From: Gemmobacter aquaticus
GTDB taxonomy: Bacteria > Pseudomonadota > Alphaproteobacteria > Rhodobacterales > Rhodobacteraceae
Length of the DNA: 64,000 nucleotides
Assembly: GCF_007859075.1 (NCBI RefSeq)
Contig: NZ_VOAK01000011.1
Span: forward strand, 186,001-250,000
Direction: 5' to 3'
Shown one piece after another: positions 17,441 through 25,727 of the stretch; position 1 is the first letter of the stretch; every line of letters starts with the position of its first letter. Both the position numbers and the translations under genes were made by a program. The notes below the pieces were generated by a model. That model did no database searches, had not been told where the DNA came from, and worked only from the letters and a program-made list of their open reading frames with translations.

Positions 17441-18400
17441 ATGTCCTATGTGAACAACGTCAAGATGTTCGTCCGTGTCTATGAATTGGGCAGCATGAGT
17501 GCGGCAGCCCGGGATCAGCGGACCTCTCCGGCCGTGGCCTCGTCGCGGATAACCGAGCTTGAAAAGCATCTTGGCGTGCGGCTTTTCAACCGCACGACGC
17601 GAAGCCTCCAGCCAACAGAGAATGGTCGCATCTTCTATGACGGGGCGCGCAAAGTGCTCGAGGCGATCGACGAGGCCGAGGCGGCGGTGGTCGATGTCAC
17701 CCAGAATCCGCGTGGCACGATCTTTGTCGCCGCCCCCCTCGGGATCGGGCGCCGGTTCATCGGGCCGCAGGTGCCCGCCTTCAAGGATCACTACCCGCAG
17801 ATCGATGTGCGTCTGCGCCTGTCGGACCGGAATGTCGATGTCACGGCCGAGGGGCTGGACGTGGCCTTCCATCTGGGCATCCTCGAGGATTCGACGCTGA
17901 AGGTGCGTCTGGTTGCCGATTGCCCCCGCGTGCTGTGCGCCTCGCCGGCCTATATTGCGCGGCGGGGCAATCCGGTCGATGGCGCGGCGCTGGTCGAGGA
18001 TCGGCACGAATGCCTGAACCTGCGTTTTCCTGGCGCGCGTGAATTCCAGTGGACCTTGCAGACACCCGAAGGGCCGCGCCGTTTTGAGATCGCGGGCCCG
18101 TTTGAGACGGACGATGGCGATGTGCTGACCGGTTGGGCACTGGACGGGCGCGGCATCGTGATGAAGCCGATCTTCGAGGTGGCCGAGTATCTGCGCGACG
18201 GGCGGCTTGTGCCGGTTGCCACGGCCACGCCGCCGCTTGCAACGCAACTCTCATGCCTCAGCCAGCACCGGCGGTTTCGTGATCCGAAAATCCGGCTCTT
18301 CGTGGATTTCATGATTGCGCGGATCAAGGCCGACATGGCGCAGCGGATGCAGGAGTTGCGAACCGGGGCGCCTGATACAGGACCCACGCATGCCGATTGA
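17441..18400 (+). CDS. LysR-family regulator, probably of purine catabolism
   Basis: A 319-residue LysR-type regulator. The N-terminal winged helix-turn-helix spans about residues 1-60 (MSAAARDQRTSPAVASSRITELEKHLGVRLFNRTTR, split here as one region), followed by the effector-binding domain. It is divergent from puuD, which makes control of the urate genes the simplest guess; the effector is unknown. The ATG at 17441 gives the usual LysR start; further upstream codons are not conserved in type. The stop overlaps the start of the lipid-kinase-like gene by 11 bp, so it may head an operon. Confidence 0.88.
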   Translation: MSYVNNVKMFVRVYELGSMSAAARDQRTSPAVASSRITELEKHLGVRLFNRTTRSLQPTENGRIFYDGARKVLEAIDEAEAAVVDVTQNPRGTIFVAAPLGIGRRFIGPQVPAFKDHYPQIDVRLRLSDRNVDVTAEGLDVAFHLGILEDSTLKVRLVADCPRVLCASPAYIARRGNPVDGAALVEDRHECLNLRFPGAREFQWTLQTPEGPRRFEIAGPFETDDGDVLTGWALDGRGIVMKPIFEVAEYLRDGRLVPVATATPPLATQLSCLSQHRRFRDPKIRLFVDFMIARIKADMAQRMQELRTGAPDTGPTHAD

Positions 18401-19307
18401 CCCGAACAGTATCTGCGTGGTGGCCAATCCGGGTTCCGGGCGCAACAGCCGCGACGCCGCCGCCATCGAGCGCGCAATGGCGGCCTTTGGTCCTGGCGTC
18501 GAGTTGCGGCGCTGGCGCAAGGGCGATGATCTGGATGCCTTCGTTCGCATGGCGGTTGCGGATGGCCATTCGACCATCGTGGCTGCCGGGGGCGATGGGA
18601 CGGTGATGGGGGTCGCGCATGCGCTGCTTGGCACCAATGTAAACCTCGGTGTGCTGCCGCTTGGGACCTTCAACTACTTTGCCCGCGGCCTCAGCCTGCC
18701 GCAGGAGCCAGAGGCCGCGGCCCGTGCCATTCTGGGCGGGCACACCCGGCGTATCTCGGCCGGTACGGTGAACGGGCAGCTTTTCCTGAACAACGCAAGC
18801 CTTGGGATCTATCCCACGATCCTGCAGGCGCGCGAGGACATCTACGCGCGTTGGGGCCGTTCGCGTATCATGGCGCATTGGTCGGTGGCGCGCACCCTCG
18901 TGCGGTTTCAGCGCCCGATGCGGATGCGCCTGACAGCCGACGGACACCTGCAGGACCTGCGCACGCCGCTCGTGTTCGTGGCGCGATCCGCCTATCAGCT
19001 GGAGCGCTTTGGCCTTCAGGGCGCGCAGGCGATCAGCGATGACAAGTTCGCGGTCTTTGTCGTTCACGGGGGCACGCGGTGGGACCTGTTCAAGCTTGCG
19101 ATGCGTCTGGCATTGCGCCGGGTGCAGGTGGGGCGGGATGTCGATCTGATCTACGCGCATGACCTGACGGTCGAGACCGGCCGCACCCGCCCGCGCGTTG
19201 CTTTCGATGGCGAAAAGCGTCGCATGTCTGACCCGCTGGAGTTCCGGATCGAGCCGATGGCGCTGTCGATCATCGTGCCCGACGCGGCCGACAAGGTTGC
19301 CGTATGA
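18390..19307 (+). CDS. Diacylglycerol kinase family (YegS-like) lipid kinase
   Basis: A 305-residue member of the DAGK_cat family, which phosphorylates lipids such as diacylglycerol or phosphatidylglycerol at the membrane face. Visible are the nucleotide-binding segment VANPGSGRN near the N-terminus and GGDGTVMGVAHALL followed by LGVLPLGTFNYFARGL, the conserved catalytic/ATP region. The lipid substrate cannot be predicted. The ATG overlaps the LysR stop by 11 bp, and its own stop overlaps the metallophosphoesterase start by 4 bp (ATGA). Confidence 0.87.
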   Translation: MPIDPNSICVVANPGSGRNSRDAAAIERAMAAFGPGVELRRWRKGDDLDAFVRMAVADGHSTIVAAGGDGTVMGVAHALLGTNVNLGVLPLGTFNYFARGLSLPQEPEAAARAILGGHTRRISAGTVNGQLFLNNASLGIYPTILQAREDIYARWGRSRIMAHWSVARTLVRFQRPMRMRLTADGHLQDLRTPLVFVARSAYQLERFGLQGAQAISDDKFAVFVVHGGTRWDLFKLAMRLALRRVQVGRDVDLIYAHDLTVETGRTRPRVAFDGEKRRMSDPLEFRIEPMALSIIVPDAADKVAV

Positions 19308-20077
19308 CGCGAATCGTTCATGTGTCGGACCTGCATTTCGGGGCAACATCCGAAGGGCTTCTGGCGCCGCTTTGTTCCCGTATCGCCGATCTTTCGCCTG
19401 ACCTTGTGGTCATCTCGGGCGATCTGACCCAGCGGGCGCAGTCACATCAATTCGCCGAGGCGCGCGACTTCATCGACCGGCTTGGTGTGCCGGTGCTGTG
19501 CATTCCGGGCAACCACGATATCCCGTTATGGAACATCGCCGCCCGCCTGATCTGTCCCTGGCGCGCGTGGCGCCAGGGCCTTGCGCGCGATCTGGAAGGC
19601 GTTTGGCAGGATGCGCAGGTGATCGTCGCGGGGATCAACACCGCCAATCCGCTGGCCTGGAAGCAGGGCCGCATCACCGCGGCGATGCTCGATCGGTTGG
19701 AGGCGTTGTTTGCCACTGCCGGAGACAGGTTGCGGATCGTGGCGATGCATCACCCGCTTGAACACCTGCCGGGAGAGGAGCAATGGCTGATGCAGGGGGC
19801 TGAACTCGCGCTGCGCCGCTTGCCGGAGATGGGGGTGCGGATGGTGCTGTCGGGACATATCCATGTCAGTCATGCAGGGCCTTTTACCGCAGCACCGGGG
19901 CTTTTGTTCGTGCAGGCCGGGACGGGGCTTTCCTGGCGCCGCCGGGCCGAGGCCAATGCCTTCAATCTGCTCGACATTCGCGACAAGGCGATCGAGGTGC
20001 AGACAATCCTCGCGGATGAGACGGGAGCCTTTGCCGCCGTCGGGCGGGCGCATAGCTTTCCGCATGTCGTCGCTTGA
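19304..20077 (+). CDS. Calcineurin-like metallophosphoesterase (Icc/CpdA type)
   Basis: A 257-residue phosphoesterase with the full dimetal motif set: HVSDLHFG, ISGDLTQRA, IPGNHDI, MHHPLE and SGHIHVSH. Family members hydrolyse cyclic nucleotides, phospholipid headgroups or other phosphodiesters; the spacing resembles cyclic-nucleotide phosphodiesterases, but substrate is not determined. It sits between a lipid kinase gene (4-bp overlap) and a hydrolase-like gene (14-bp overlap), so a lipid-phosphate substrate is equally plausible. Confidence 0.86.
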   Translation: MTRIVHVSDLHFGATSEGLLAPLCSRIADLSPDLVVISGDLTQRAQSHQFAEARDFIDRLGVPVLCIPGNHDIPLWNIAARLICPWRAWRQGLARDLEGVWQDAQVIVAGINTANPLAWKQGRITAAMLDRLEALFATAGDRLRIVAMHHPLEHLPGEEQWLMQGAELALRRLPEMGVRMVLSGHIHVSHAGPFTAAPGLLFVQAGTGLSWRRRAEANAFNLLDIRDKAIEVQTILADETGAFAAVGRAHSFPHVVA

Positions 20078-20762
20078 ACCCGTACTGGTGCCGCTGCCCT
20101 TTGCCGTGGACTATGCCCCCGGCGTGGGCGGCACACTGGTCATGGTGTTTTCGAGCATAGGCCACGATCCTGACCGCATGCCGGAACCAGAGTTCAGGCA
20201 GATGGCTGTGCGCGGCGGGCGTGGTGCGCTGTTCATCCGCGACGCAAGCCGCAGTTGGGCCAATGCGCCCGAGTTCGACAGCGTCGTACGGTCTGCCCTG
20301 CACCATGCCATGTCGCGCCAGAAGTTGACGCGGATCGTGGCGATTGGTGTCTCGATGGGTGCGTTTTCGGCGCTGGTCGCAGCGTCCCTGCTGCCCATCG
20401 ATGCGGTTCTGGCGATAGGCCCGCAGTTCAGCATCGACCCGGCCGTCCTTGACGAGCCGCGCTGGCGCGACCATGCGCAGCGCGTGGGCATGTTCCGCCG
20501 GCCCGTCTGCCCGCTGCCCGCGCGTCCATGGATTTGCCTGATGCATGGACTTGCCGATGATGGGGTGCAGGCCATGTCCTTCCCGCTTCAACGGGGCGTC
20601 GACCATATCCTGTTTGATGGCATCACGCATGGCAGGCTTGGTCCGCACCTGAAGCAGACGGGCCTTCAGGGGCTTGTCGATGCGCTGGTCACAGGCGATC
20701 GTCGGAGGCTTTTGCGCATCGCCAGAGCAGCGGGCGGCAGGCGCCGTCAGCTTCCACGATAG
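20064..20762 (+). CDS. Putative alpha/beta-hydrolase-fold protein
   Basis: A 232-residue protein with a likely nucleophile elbow GVSMGAF near residue 94 and a C-terminal histidine in [10 protein letters not shown] that could complete a triad, so an alpha/beta hydrolase fold is likely. Specific substrate is unknown. The ATG at 20064 was chosen over longer frames because upstream codons overlap the phosphoesterase frame; the overlap is 14 bp. Its 3' end overlaps the convergent uraH gene by 16 bp. The basic C-terminus ([19 protein letters not shown]) is notable. Confidence 0.65.
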   Translation: MSSLEPVLVPLPFAVDYAPGVGGTLVMVFSSIGHDPDRMPEPEFRQMAVRGGRGALFIRDASRSWANAPEFDSVVRSALHHAMSRQKLTRIVAIGVSMGAFSALVAASLLPIDAVLAIGPQFSIDPAVLDEPRWRDHAQRVGMFRRPVCPLPARPWICLMHGLADDGVQAMSFPLQRGVDHILFDGITHGRLGPHLKQTGLQGLVDALVTGDRRRLLRIARAAGGRRRQLPR

Positions 20763-21106
20763 GTGGAATAGGCGAAAGGCGAGATCAGCAGCGGCACATG
20801 GTAGTGCTGGCTTGGGTCGGGGATGCCAAAGCGTATCGGGATCTCGTCCAGAAACAACGTGCCCTCAGCCGCTTGTCCGCTGGCGCGCAGATAGTCGCCT
20901 GCACAGAACACCAGTTCATAGCTGCCCTCGGTCAGCTTGTCGCCCGCCAGCATGGGCGCATCGGTCCGGCCGTCGGCATTGGTCACCGTCTCGGCAATCT
21001 TGCGGTGACTGTTGCCGCTGATCCGGTAGAGCATGATCTTGACCCCTGCCGCAGGCTTGCCCCGCGCTGTATCCAGAACATGTGTCGTCAGCCGGCCCTC
21101 TGCCAT
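20747..21106 (-). CDS. uraH: 5-hydroxyisourate hydrolase
   Basis: Hydrolyses 5-hydroxyisourate, the PuuD product, to OHCU in the urate pathway. The 119-residue protein of the transthyretin-related family begins with [19 protein letters not shown], carries the active-site histidine and arginine regions, and ends in [19 protein letters not shown], the YRGS signature that separates these enzymes from transthyretin. The ATG at 21106 has AAGGAAG upstream. Divergent from puuE-uraD. Confidence 0.94.
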   Translation of the reverse strand: MAEGRLTTHVLDTARGKPAAGVKIMLYRISGNSHRKIAETVTNADGRTDAPMLAGDKLTEGSYELVFCAGDYLRASGQAAEGTLFLDEIPIRFGIPDPSQHYHVPLLISPFAYSTYRGS

Positions 21107-21255
21107 GGTGCTTCCTTCCTTGATGAACCCGGGCGCAGTTTGCAGCCAAACCGCCCGTCTGGCGATCACGCAGTTGCTGAATAGGTCTTTAGTGGTTTTT
21201 TTGAAAAAAGTTTTCGTATCTGGCGCCTAATCTGTGCCCAAGACAGAGGTGATAC
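21107..21255. promoter_or_regulatory. Divergent promoter region of uraH and puuE-uraD
   Basis: This 149-bp gap includes an AT-rich palindrome-like stretch TTTTTTGAAAAAA within 21190-21215, unlike the GC-rich surroundings, and AGAGGTGAT as the ribosome-binding site of puuE-uraD. A LysR-type regulator encoded 4 kb away could act here. Exact promoter elements cannot be assigned. Confidence 0.4.
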
Positions 21256-22674
21256 ATGGCAAATCGTTACCCCCGAGACTTCAGAGGCCACGGGCCGAAT
21301 CCGCCAGATGCGGCATGGCCGGGCGGCGCAAGGATCGCCGTTTCCATCGTCCTGAACTATGAAGAGGGGGGCGAGAACAACCTGCTGCATGGTGATGCAG
21401 CCAGTGAGGCGTTCCTCTCTGACATCGCTGGTGCCGCGCCCTGGCCCGGTATGCGCCACTGGAACATGGAATCGATCTACGATTACGGCGCGCGCGCAGG
21501 CTTCTGGCGCCTGCACCGGCTGTTCACCGAACGCAGTATCCCGGTCACCATCTATGGCGTAACCTCCGCACTTGCGCGCAATCCCGAACAGGTCGCCGCG
21601 ATGAAGGCCGCCGGGTGGGAGATCGCAAGCCACGGCCTGAAATGGGTCGATCACCGCGACATGCCGGAAGAGGAAGAGGCCCGCCAGATCGCCGAAAGCT
21701 TCCGCCTGCATGAAGAGGTGGTCGGCACGCCGCCGCGCGGCTGGTACACCGGGCGCTGCTCGATGAACACCGTGCGCCTGACGGCCGAAACCCGGCAGCT
21801 TGACTGGATCTCCGACACCTATGACGATGATCTGCCCTATTGGCGCGAAGTGGGCGATCACGATCAACTGGTGATCCCCTACACGCTTGAAGCCAATGAC
21901 ATGCGGTTTGCGACGGCGCCCGGATACATCACCGGCGAGCAGTTCTATCAGTATCTGAAAGACAGCTTCGACGTGCTCTATGCCGAGGGGCAGGCCGGGC
22001 AGGCGAAGATGTTCTCCATCGGCCTGCACAATCGTCTGATCGGGCGGCCGGGCAAGATCGCTGGGCTCATCCGGTTCCTTGACTATGCACAATCGCACGA
22101 AGGCGTCTGGTTTCCGCGCCGGATCGACATTGCCGATCACTGGCGAAAGACCCATCCGCACAAGCGGTTCGAGCGGCCTTCTCAGATGACGCGCGACCGC
22201 TTTGTCGAACGCTTTGGTTCAATTTTCGAACATTCGCCCTGGATCGCCGAACGCGCCTTTGATCTTGAGCTTGGCCCGGCGCATGACACAGCCACGGGTC
22301 TGCACAATGCGCTGGCGCGGATGTTCCGCGCGGCGAGTGCGGACGAGCGGCTTGGCGTCCTGCGCGCCCACCCCGACCTTGCGGGAAAACTCGCACAGGC
22401 CAAACGCCTGACGGCTGAAAGCACCGCCGAGCAGGCCAGCGCCGCGCTGGATGCGCTGACAGATGAAGAGCGCGCAACCTTCCAGCGGTTGAATGACGAC
22501 TACGTCGCGCGTCACGGCTTTCCGTTCATCATCGCCGTGCGCGACAATACCAAGGCCTCGATCCTCGCGGCGTTCAACGCGCGCATCGCCAATGACAACG
22601 CCACCGAGTTCGCGACCGCCTGCGCTCAGGTCGAGCGCATCGCGGAACTGCGGCTGAAGGACATTCTGCCATGA
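21256..22674 (+). CDS. Fused allantoinase PuuE / OHCU decarboxylase UraD
   Basis: A 472-residue fusion. Residues about 1-305 are a polysaccharide-deacetylase-like allantoinase (PuuE): NYEEGGENNLLHGD, SIYDYGARAGFWRL, IASHGLKWVDHRDM. PuuE hydrolyses allantoin to allantoate. Residues about 310-472 are OHCU decarboxylase (UraD), with HPDLAGKLAQA carrying the catalytic histidine region, and FPFIIAVRDNTKASIL. UraD turns OHCU into S-allantoin, so the fusion carries two consecutive steps. The next gene starts inside its stop codon (4-bp overlap). Confidence 0.93.
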   Translation: MANRYPRDFRGHGPNPPDAAWPGGARIAVSIVLNYEEGGENNLLHGDAASEAFLSDIAGAAPWPGMRHWNMESIYDYGARAGFWRLHRLFTERSIPVTIYGVTSALARNPEQVAAMKAAGWEIASHGLKWVDHRDMPEEEEARQIAESFRLHEEVVGTPPRGWYTGRCSMNTVRLTAETRQLDWISDTYDDDLPYWREVGDHDQLVIPYTLEANDMRFATAPGYITGEQFYQYLKDSFDVLYAEGQAGQAKMFSIGLHNRLIGRPGKIAGLIRFLDYAQSHEGVWFPRRIDIADHWRKTHPHKRFERPSQMTRDRFVERFGSIFEHSPWIAERAFDLELGPAHDTATGLHNALARMFRAASADERLGVLRAHPDLAGKLAQAKRLTAESTAEQASAALDALTDEERATFQRLNDDYVARHGFPFIIAVRDNTKASILAAFNARIANDNATEFATACAQVERIAELRLKDILP

Positions 22675-23507
22675 CCACCTACTACGCCCCTCCCGGTGGC
22701 CTGCCGCCGCAATCTGCGCTGATGACGCAACGCGCGGTCTTTACGCCTGCCTATGCCTTCATCCCGAAGGGCTGCTTTTCAGACATCGTCACCAGCGCAC
22801 TGCCGGGCTGGACCAACACGCGCCTCTGGCTGATTGCCCGCCCGATGTCGGGGTTTTCGGAAACCTTTAGCCAATATGTGATGGAGGTCGGCCCCGGTGG
22901 CGGCTCCACCGCGCCCGAGCCCGAAAGCGGCGCCGAGGGCGTGATCTTCATGACCGAGGGCGAGATCTGGCTCTCGATCGACGGGAAAGAGCATGACCTT
23001 GGCCCGGGCGGCTATGCCTACCTGCCGGCAGGTTGCGTCTGGCAAGTGCGGAACGCCAGGTCCGCGCCCGCGCGCTTTCACTGGGTCCGCAAGCTCTATG
23101 AAGCTGCCCCCGGTGTCCCCGCGCCCGAGGCATTCGTGACGAATGAGCAAAACATCGCCCCCAATGCCATGCCGGAAACGCAGGGAAAATGGGCCACCAC
23201 CCGCTTTGTCGAGCCTGACGATCTGCGTCACGACATGCATGTGAACATCGTGACCTTCCAGCCCGGTGGCCTGATCCCGTTCGAGGAAACCCATGTGATG
23301 GAGCACGGCCTTTACGTGCTTGAAGGCAAGGCGGTCTACAAGCTCAATCAAGACTGGGTCGAGGTCGAGGCCGGCGATTTCATGTGGCTGCGCGCCTTCT
23401 GCCCGCAGGCCTGCTATGCGGCTGGTCCGGGTCGCTTCCGCTATCTGCTCTACAAGGACGTGAACCGCCACGCAAAGCTGCGCGGCACCGGGGCGTTTGG
23501 CCGATGA
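22671..23507 (+). CDS. allE: (S)-ureidoglycine aminohydrolase (AllE/UGHY type)
   Basis: Releases ammonia from S-ureidoglycine to give S-ureidoglycolate. The 278-residue protein has a double cupin layout: an N-terminal cupin with EGVIFMTEGEIWLSIDGKEH and a C-terminal cupin with FEETHVMEHGLYVLEGKAVY, which carries likely manganese ligands. Length matches the family. It lies directly after the PuuE-UraD gene (4-bp overlap) and before allA. Its substrate must come from allantoate through an amidohydrolase not encoded in this window. Confidence 0.9.
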   Translation: MTTYYAPPGGLPPQSALMTQRAVFTPAYAFIPKGCFSDIVTSALPGWTNTRLWLIARPMSGFSETFSQYVMEVGPGGGSTAPEPESGAEGVIFMTEGEIWLSIDGKEHDLGPGGYAYLPAGCVWQVRNARSAPARFHWVRKLYEAAPGVPAPEAFVTNEQNIAPNAMPETQGKWATTRFVEPDDLRHDMHVNIVTFQPGGLIPFEETHVMEHGLYVLEGKAVYKLNQDWVEVEAGDFMWLRAFCPQACYAAGPGRFRYLLYKDVNRHAKLRGTGAFGR

Positions 23508-23524
23508 TCCGGGTGGCCGCCCCA

Positions 23525-23556
23525 ATCTTCTTTTTCAAAGTATCCTCTGGGGGTCC
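23525..23556. repeat. Extragenic palindromic element, copy 3 (variant)
   Basis: Core TTTCAAAGTATCCTCTGGGGG (23532 region) followed by a hairpin with arms CCGGGGGgGCG and CGCCCCCGG. Unlike other copies it lacks the AGACA loop and lies inside an operon, between allE and allA. Confidence 0.65.
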
Positions 23557-23604
23557 GGGGGGCGAAGCGCCCCCGGCGTGGGCCGCTCCGCGCAGGTATC
23601 CATA

Positions 23605-24093
23605 ATGCGCCAGATCCGCACCGAATTGCTGACACAAGCCGAATTCGCCCCTTTCGGCGATGTTCTGGACGCAACCGGCGCACCTGACCGCCTGATCAAC
23701 CAGGGCTTTTGCGGGCGTTTCCACGATCGGGCGCGCCTCGATTTCGGGCCAGAGGGGCGGGCGGGGCTGTCGATCTTCAAGGCGATCCCGCGCCAGTTTC
23801 CCTACCGGCTCGAGATGGTCGAGCGGCATCCCGAAGGCTCACAGGCCTTCGTGCCGATGAGCGCCGATCCCTTCCTCGTCATCGTGGCCCCCGATGTGGG
23901 TGGCACACCCGGCACCCCGCGCGCCTTTGTGACTGACGGCGAGCAGGCGATCAACCTGTACCGCGGCACCTGGCATGGCGTGCTGACTCCGCTGGCCGAG
24001 CCCGGCCTTTTCGCGGTGATCGACCGCATCGGCACCACGCCCAACCTTGAGGAGCATTGGTTCCCCGAACCCTACACCATTCTTCCCGGCTGA
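23605..24093 (+). CDS. allA: Ureidoglycolate lyase
   Basis: Splits S-ureidoglycolate into glyoxylate and urea, the last step of the pathway. The 162-residue protein belongs to the AllA family: NQGFCGRFHDRARLDF, ERHPEGSQAFVPM, the metal/active-site stretch NLYRGTWHGVLTPL. The ATG at 23605 follows the palindromic repeat; longer frames read through the repeat. It is followed after 89 bp by the NCS2 permease gene, consistent with one transcription unit for uptake and degradation. Confidence 0.93.
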   Translation: MRQIRTELLTQAEFAPFGDVLDATGAPDRLINQGFCGRFHDRARLDFGPEGRAGLSIFKAIPRQFPYRLEMVERHPEGSQAFVPMSADPFLVIVAPDVGGTPGTPRAFVTDGEQAINLYRGTWHGVLTPLAEPGLFAVIDRIGTTPNLEEHWFPEPYTILPG

Positions 24094-24182
24094 ACGGCCG
24101 GGAACCTAACCGGACCGTGACCTTCGGGGGAGGCGCGGAGACGGCGCGAAAAATCAACATCCCCCGCAGGAAAGGGAAGACC

Positions 24183-25664
24183 ATGACAACCTCCTCGGTC
24201 CATCCGGTGGATGAATTTCTGCCGCCCCCGAAGCTTTTTGCACTCGGGCTTCAGCATGTTCTGGTGATGTATGCCGGTGCCGTCGCCGTGCCGCTGATCG
24301 TCGGGCGGGCGCTCAAGCTTGATCCGGCCGATGTCGCTTTTCTGATCTCGGCTGACCTCTTCGTCTGCGGCATCGCAACCTTGATCCAGAGCCTTGGTGC
24401 GACCCAGTGGTTCGGCATCAAACTGCCCGTGATGATGGGTGTGACCTTCGCCGCCGTCGGCCCGATGGTCGCTATGGCCAACGCGAACGGCGGGCCAGAG
24501 GGTGCGCGGGGCATCTTCGGCGCCATCATCGCGGCGGGCATCATCTCCATGCTCATTGCGCCGCTGGTCTCGCGCATGCTGCGGTTCTTTCCGCCGGTTG
24601 TGACGGGCACGATCATTCTGGTGATCGGGGTCAGCCTGATGCGCATCGGCATCAACTGGATCTTCGGAAACCCCGTCGGCCCCACCGCGCCGATGATGGT
24701 TGATCCTGCCCATGCCGAATGGCTGAAAGCGGCGGGCGAGGGCGCGGTTGCCGCTGGCCTGCCCGAAATGCCCGCAAAGCTGGCGGCTGCGGCAACGGTG
24801 CCAAACCCGGCCTATGCGCCCTTGGGCAATATCGCGGTATCGGCCGTCGTGCTGCTGTCGATCCTGATGATCGCGCGATTTGCGCGCGGGTTCATCGCCA
24901 ATATCTCGGTCCTGCTGGGTATCGTGATCGGCGCGGTGATTGCTGTGGCCATCGAGGCCATGAACTTCTCCAAGGTGGGCGAGGCTGCCTGGTTCGGCCT
25001 GATCACGCCCTTCCACTTTGGCATGCCCACCTTTGATCCGGTGATGATCCTGACCATGACGCTGGTCATGATTGTCGTGATGATAGAATCGACGGGCATG
25101 TTCCTTGCGCTTGGCGACATGACCGGTAAGCAGGTTGACCAGAAGATGCTTTCGGCTGGCCTGCGCACCGATGGTCTTGGCACCCTGATCGGTGGCATCT
25201 TCAACACCTTCCCCTATACCTCATTCAGCCAGAACGTGGGCCTTGTGGGCGTCACCGGCATCAAGAGCCGTTTTGTCTGCGTGGCAGGCGGCATCATCCT
25301 GATCGTGCTGGGCCTTGTGCCAAAGATGGGGGCGCTTGTCGAAAGCGTGCCGACGATGGTGCTGGGCGGGGCAGGGCTCGTGATGTTCGGGATGGTCGCG
25401 GCGACCGGTATCCGGATCCTCTCGGGCGTGAATTTCTCCAGCAATCGCAACAACCTCTTTGTTGTGGCGGTCAGCCTCGGCATGGGGATGATCCCGCTGG
25501 TTGCGCCGAACTTCAAGCAATGGATGCCCCATGGCCTGCATCCGCTGATCGAAAGCGGCATCCTGCTCGCCTCGATCGCGGCCGTCGCCCTGAACGCCTT
25601 CTTCAATGGTGCCAAGGGCAGCGTCGAAGATGTGAAGGCGGCGGCTTCGGTCGCAGATCACTGA
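24183..25664 (+). CDS. NCS2 family purine (urate/xanthine) permease
   Basis: A 493-residue polytopic inner-membrane nucleobase:cation symporter of the NCS2 family. The N-terminal block LFALGLQHVLVMYAGAVAVP and the NxGxxxxT-like signature (QNVGLVGVTGIKSRF) mark the uracil/xanthine/urate permeases. The adjacent urate-degradation genes suggest urate or xanthine as substrate. The ATG at 24183 is preceded by GGAAAGGGAAG. A good terminator follows the stop. Confidence 0.9.
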   Translation: MTTSSVHPVDEFLPPPKLFALGLQHVLVMYAGAVAVPLIVGRALKLDPADVAFLISADLFVCGIATLIQSLGATQWFGIKLPVMMGVTFAAVGPMVAMANANGGPEGARGIFGAIIAAGIISMLIAPLVSRMLRFFPPVVTGTIILVIGVSLMRIGINWIFGNPVGPTAPMMVDPAHAEWLKAAGEGAVAAGLPEMPAKLAAAATVPNPAYAPLGNIAVSAVVLLSILMIARFARGFIANISVLLGIVIGAVIAVAIEAMNFSKVGEAAWFGLITPFHFGMPTFDPVMILTMTLVMIVVMIESTGMFLALGDMTGKQVDQKMLSAGLRTDGLGTLIGGIFNTFPYTSFSQNVGLVGVTGIKSRFVCVAGGIILIVLGLVPKMGALVESVPTMVLGGAGLVMFGMVAATGIRILSGVNFSSNRNNLFVVAVSLGMGMIPLVAPNFKQWMPHGLHPLIESGILLASIAAVALNAFFNGAKGSVEDVKAAASVADH

Positions 25665-25681
25665 TTGCCGACACTGAATGT

Positions 25682-25711
25682 CGCCCCCGGCCTTGCCGCC
25701 GGGGGCGTTTT
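25682..25711 (+). terminator. Terminator after the purine permease gene
   Basis: 9-bp stem CGCCCCCGG/CCGGGGGCG (25682-25690 and 25699-25707) with an 8-base loop and TTTT tail, 17 bases after the permease stop. It ends the urate transcription unit. Confidence 0.85.
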
Positions 25712-25727
25712 CCTGTTCGCTGCGCGC

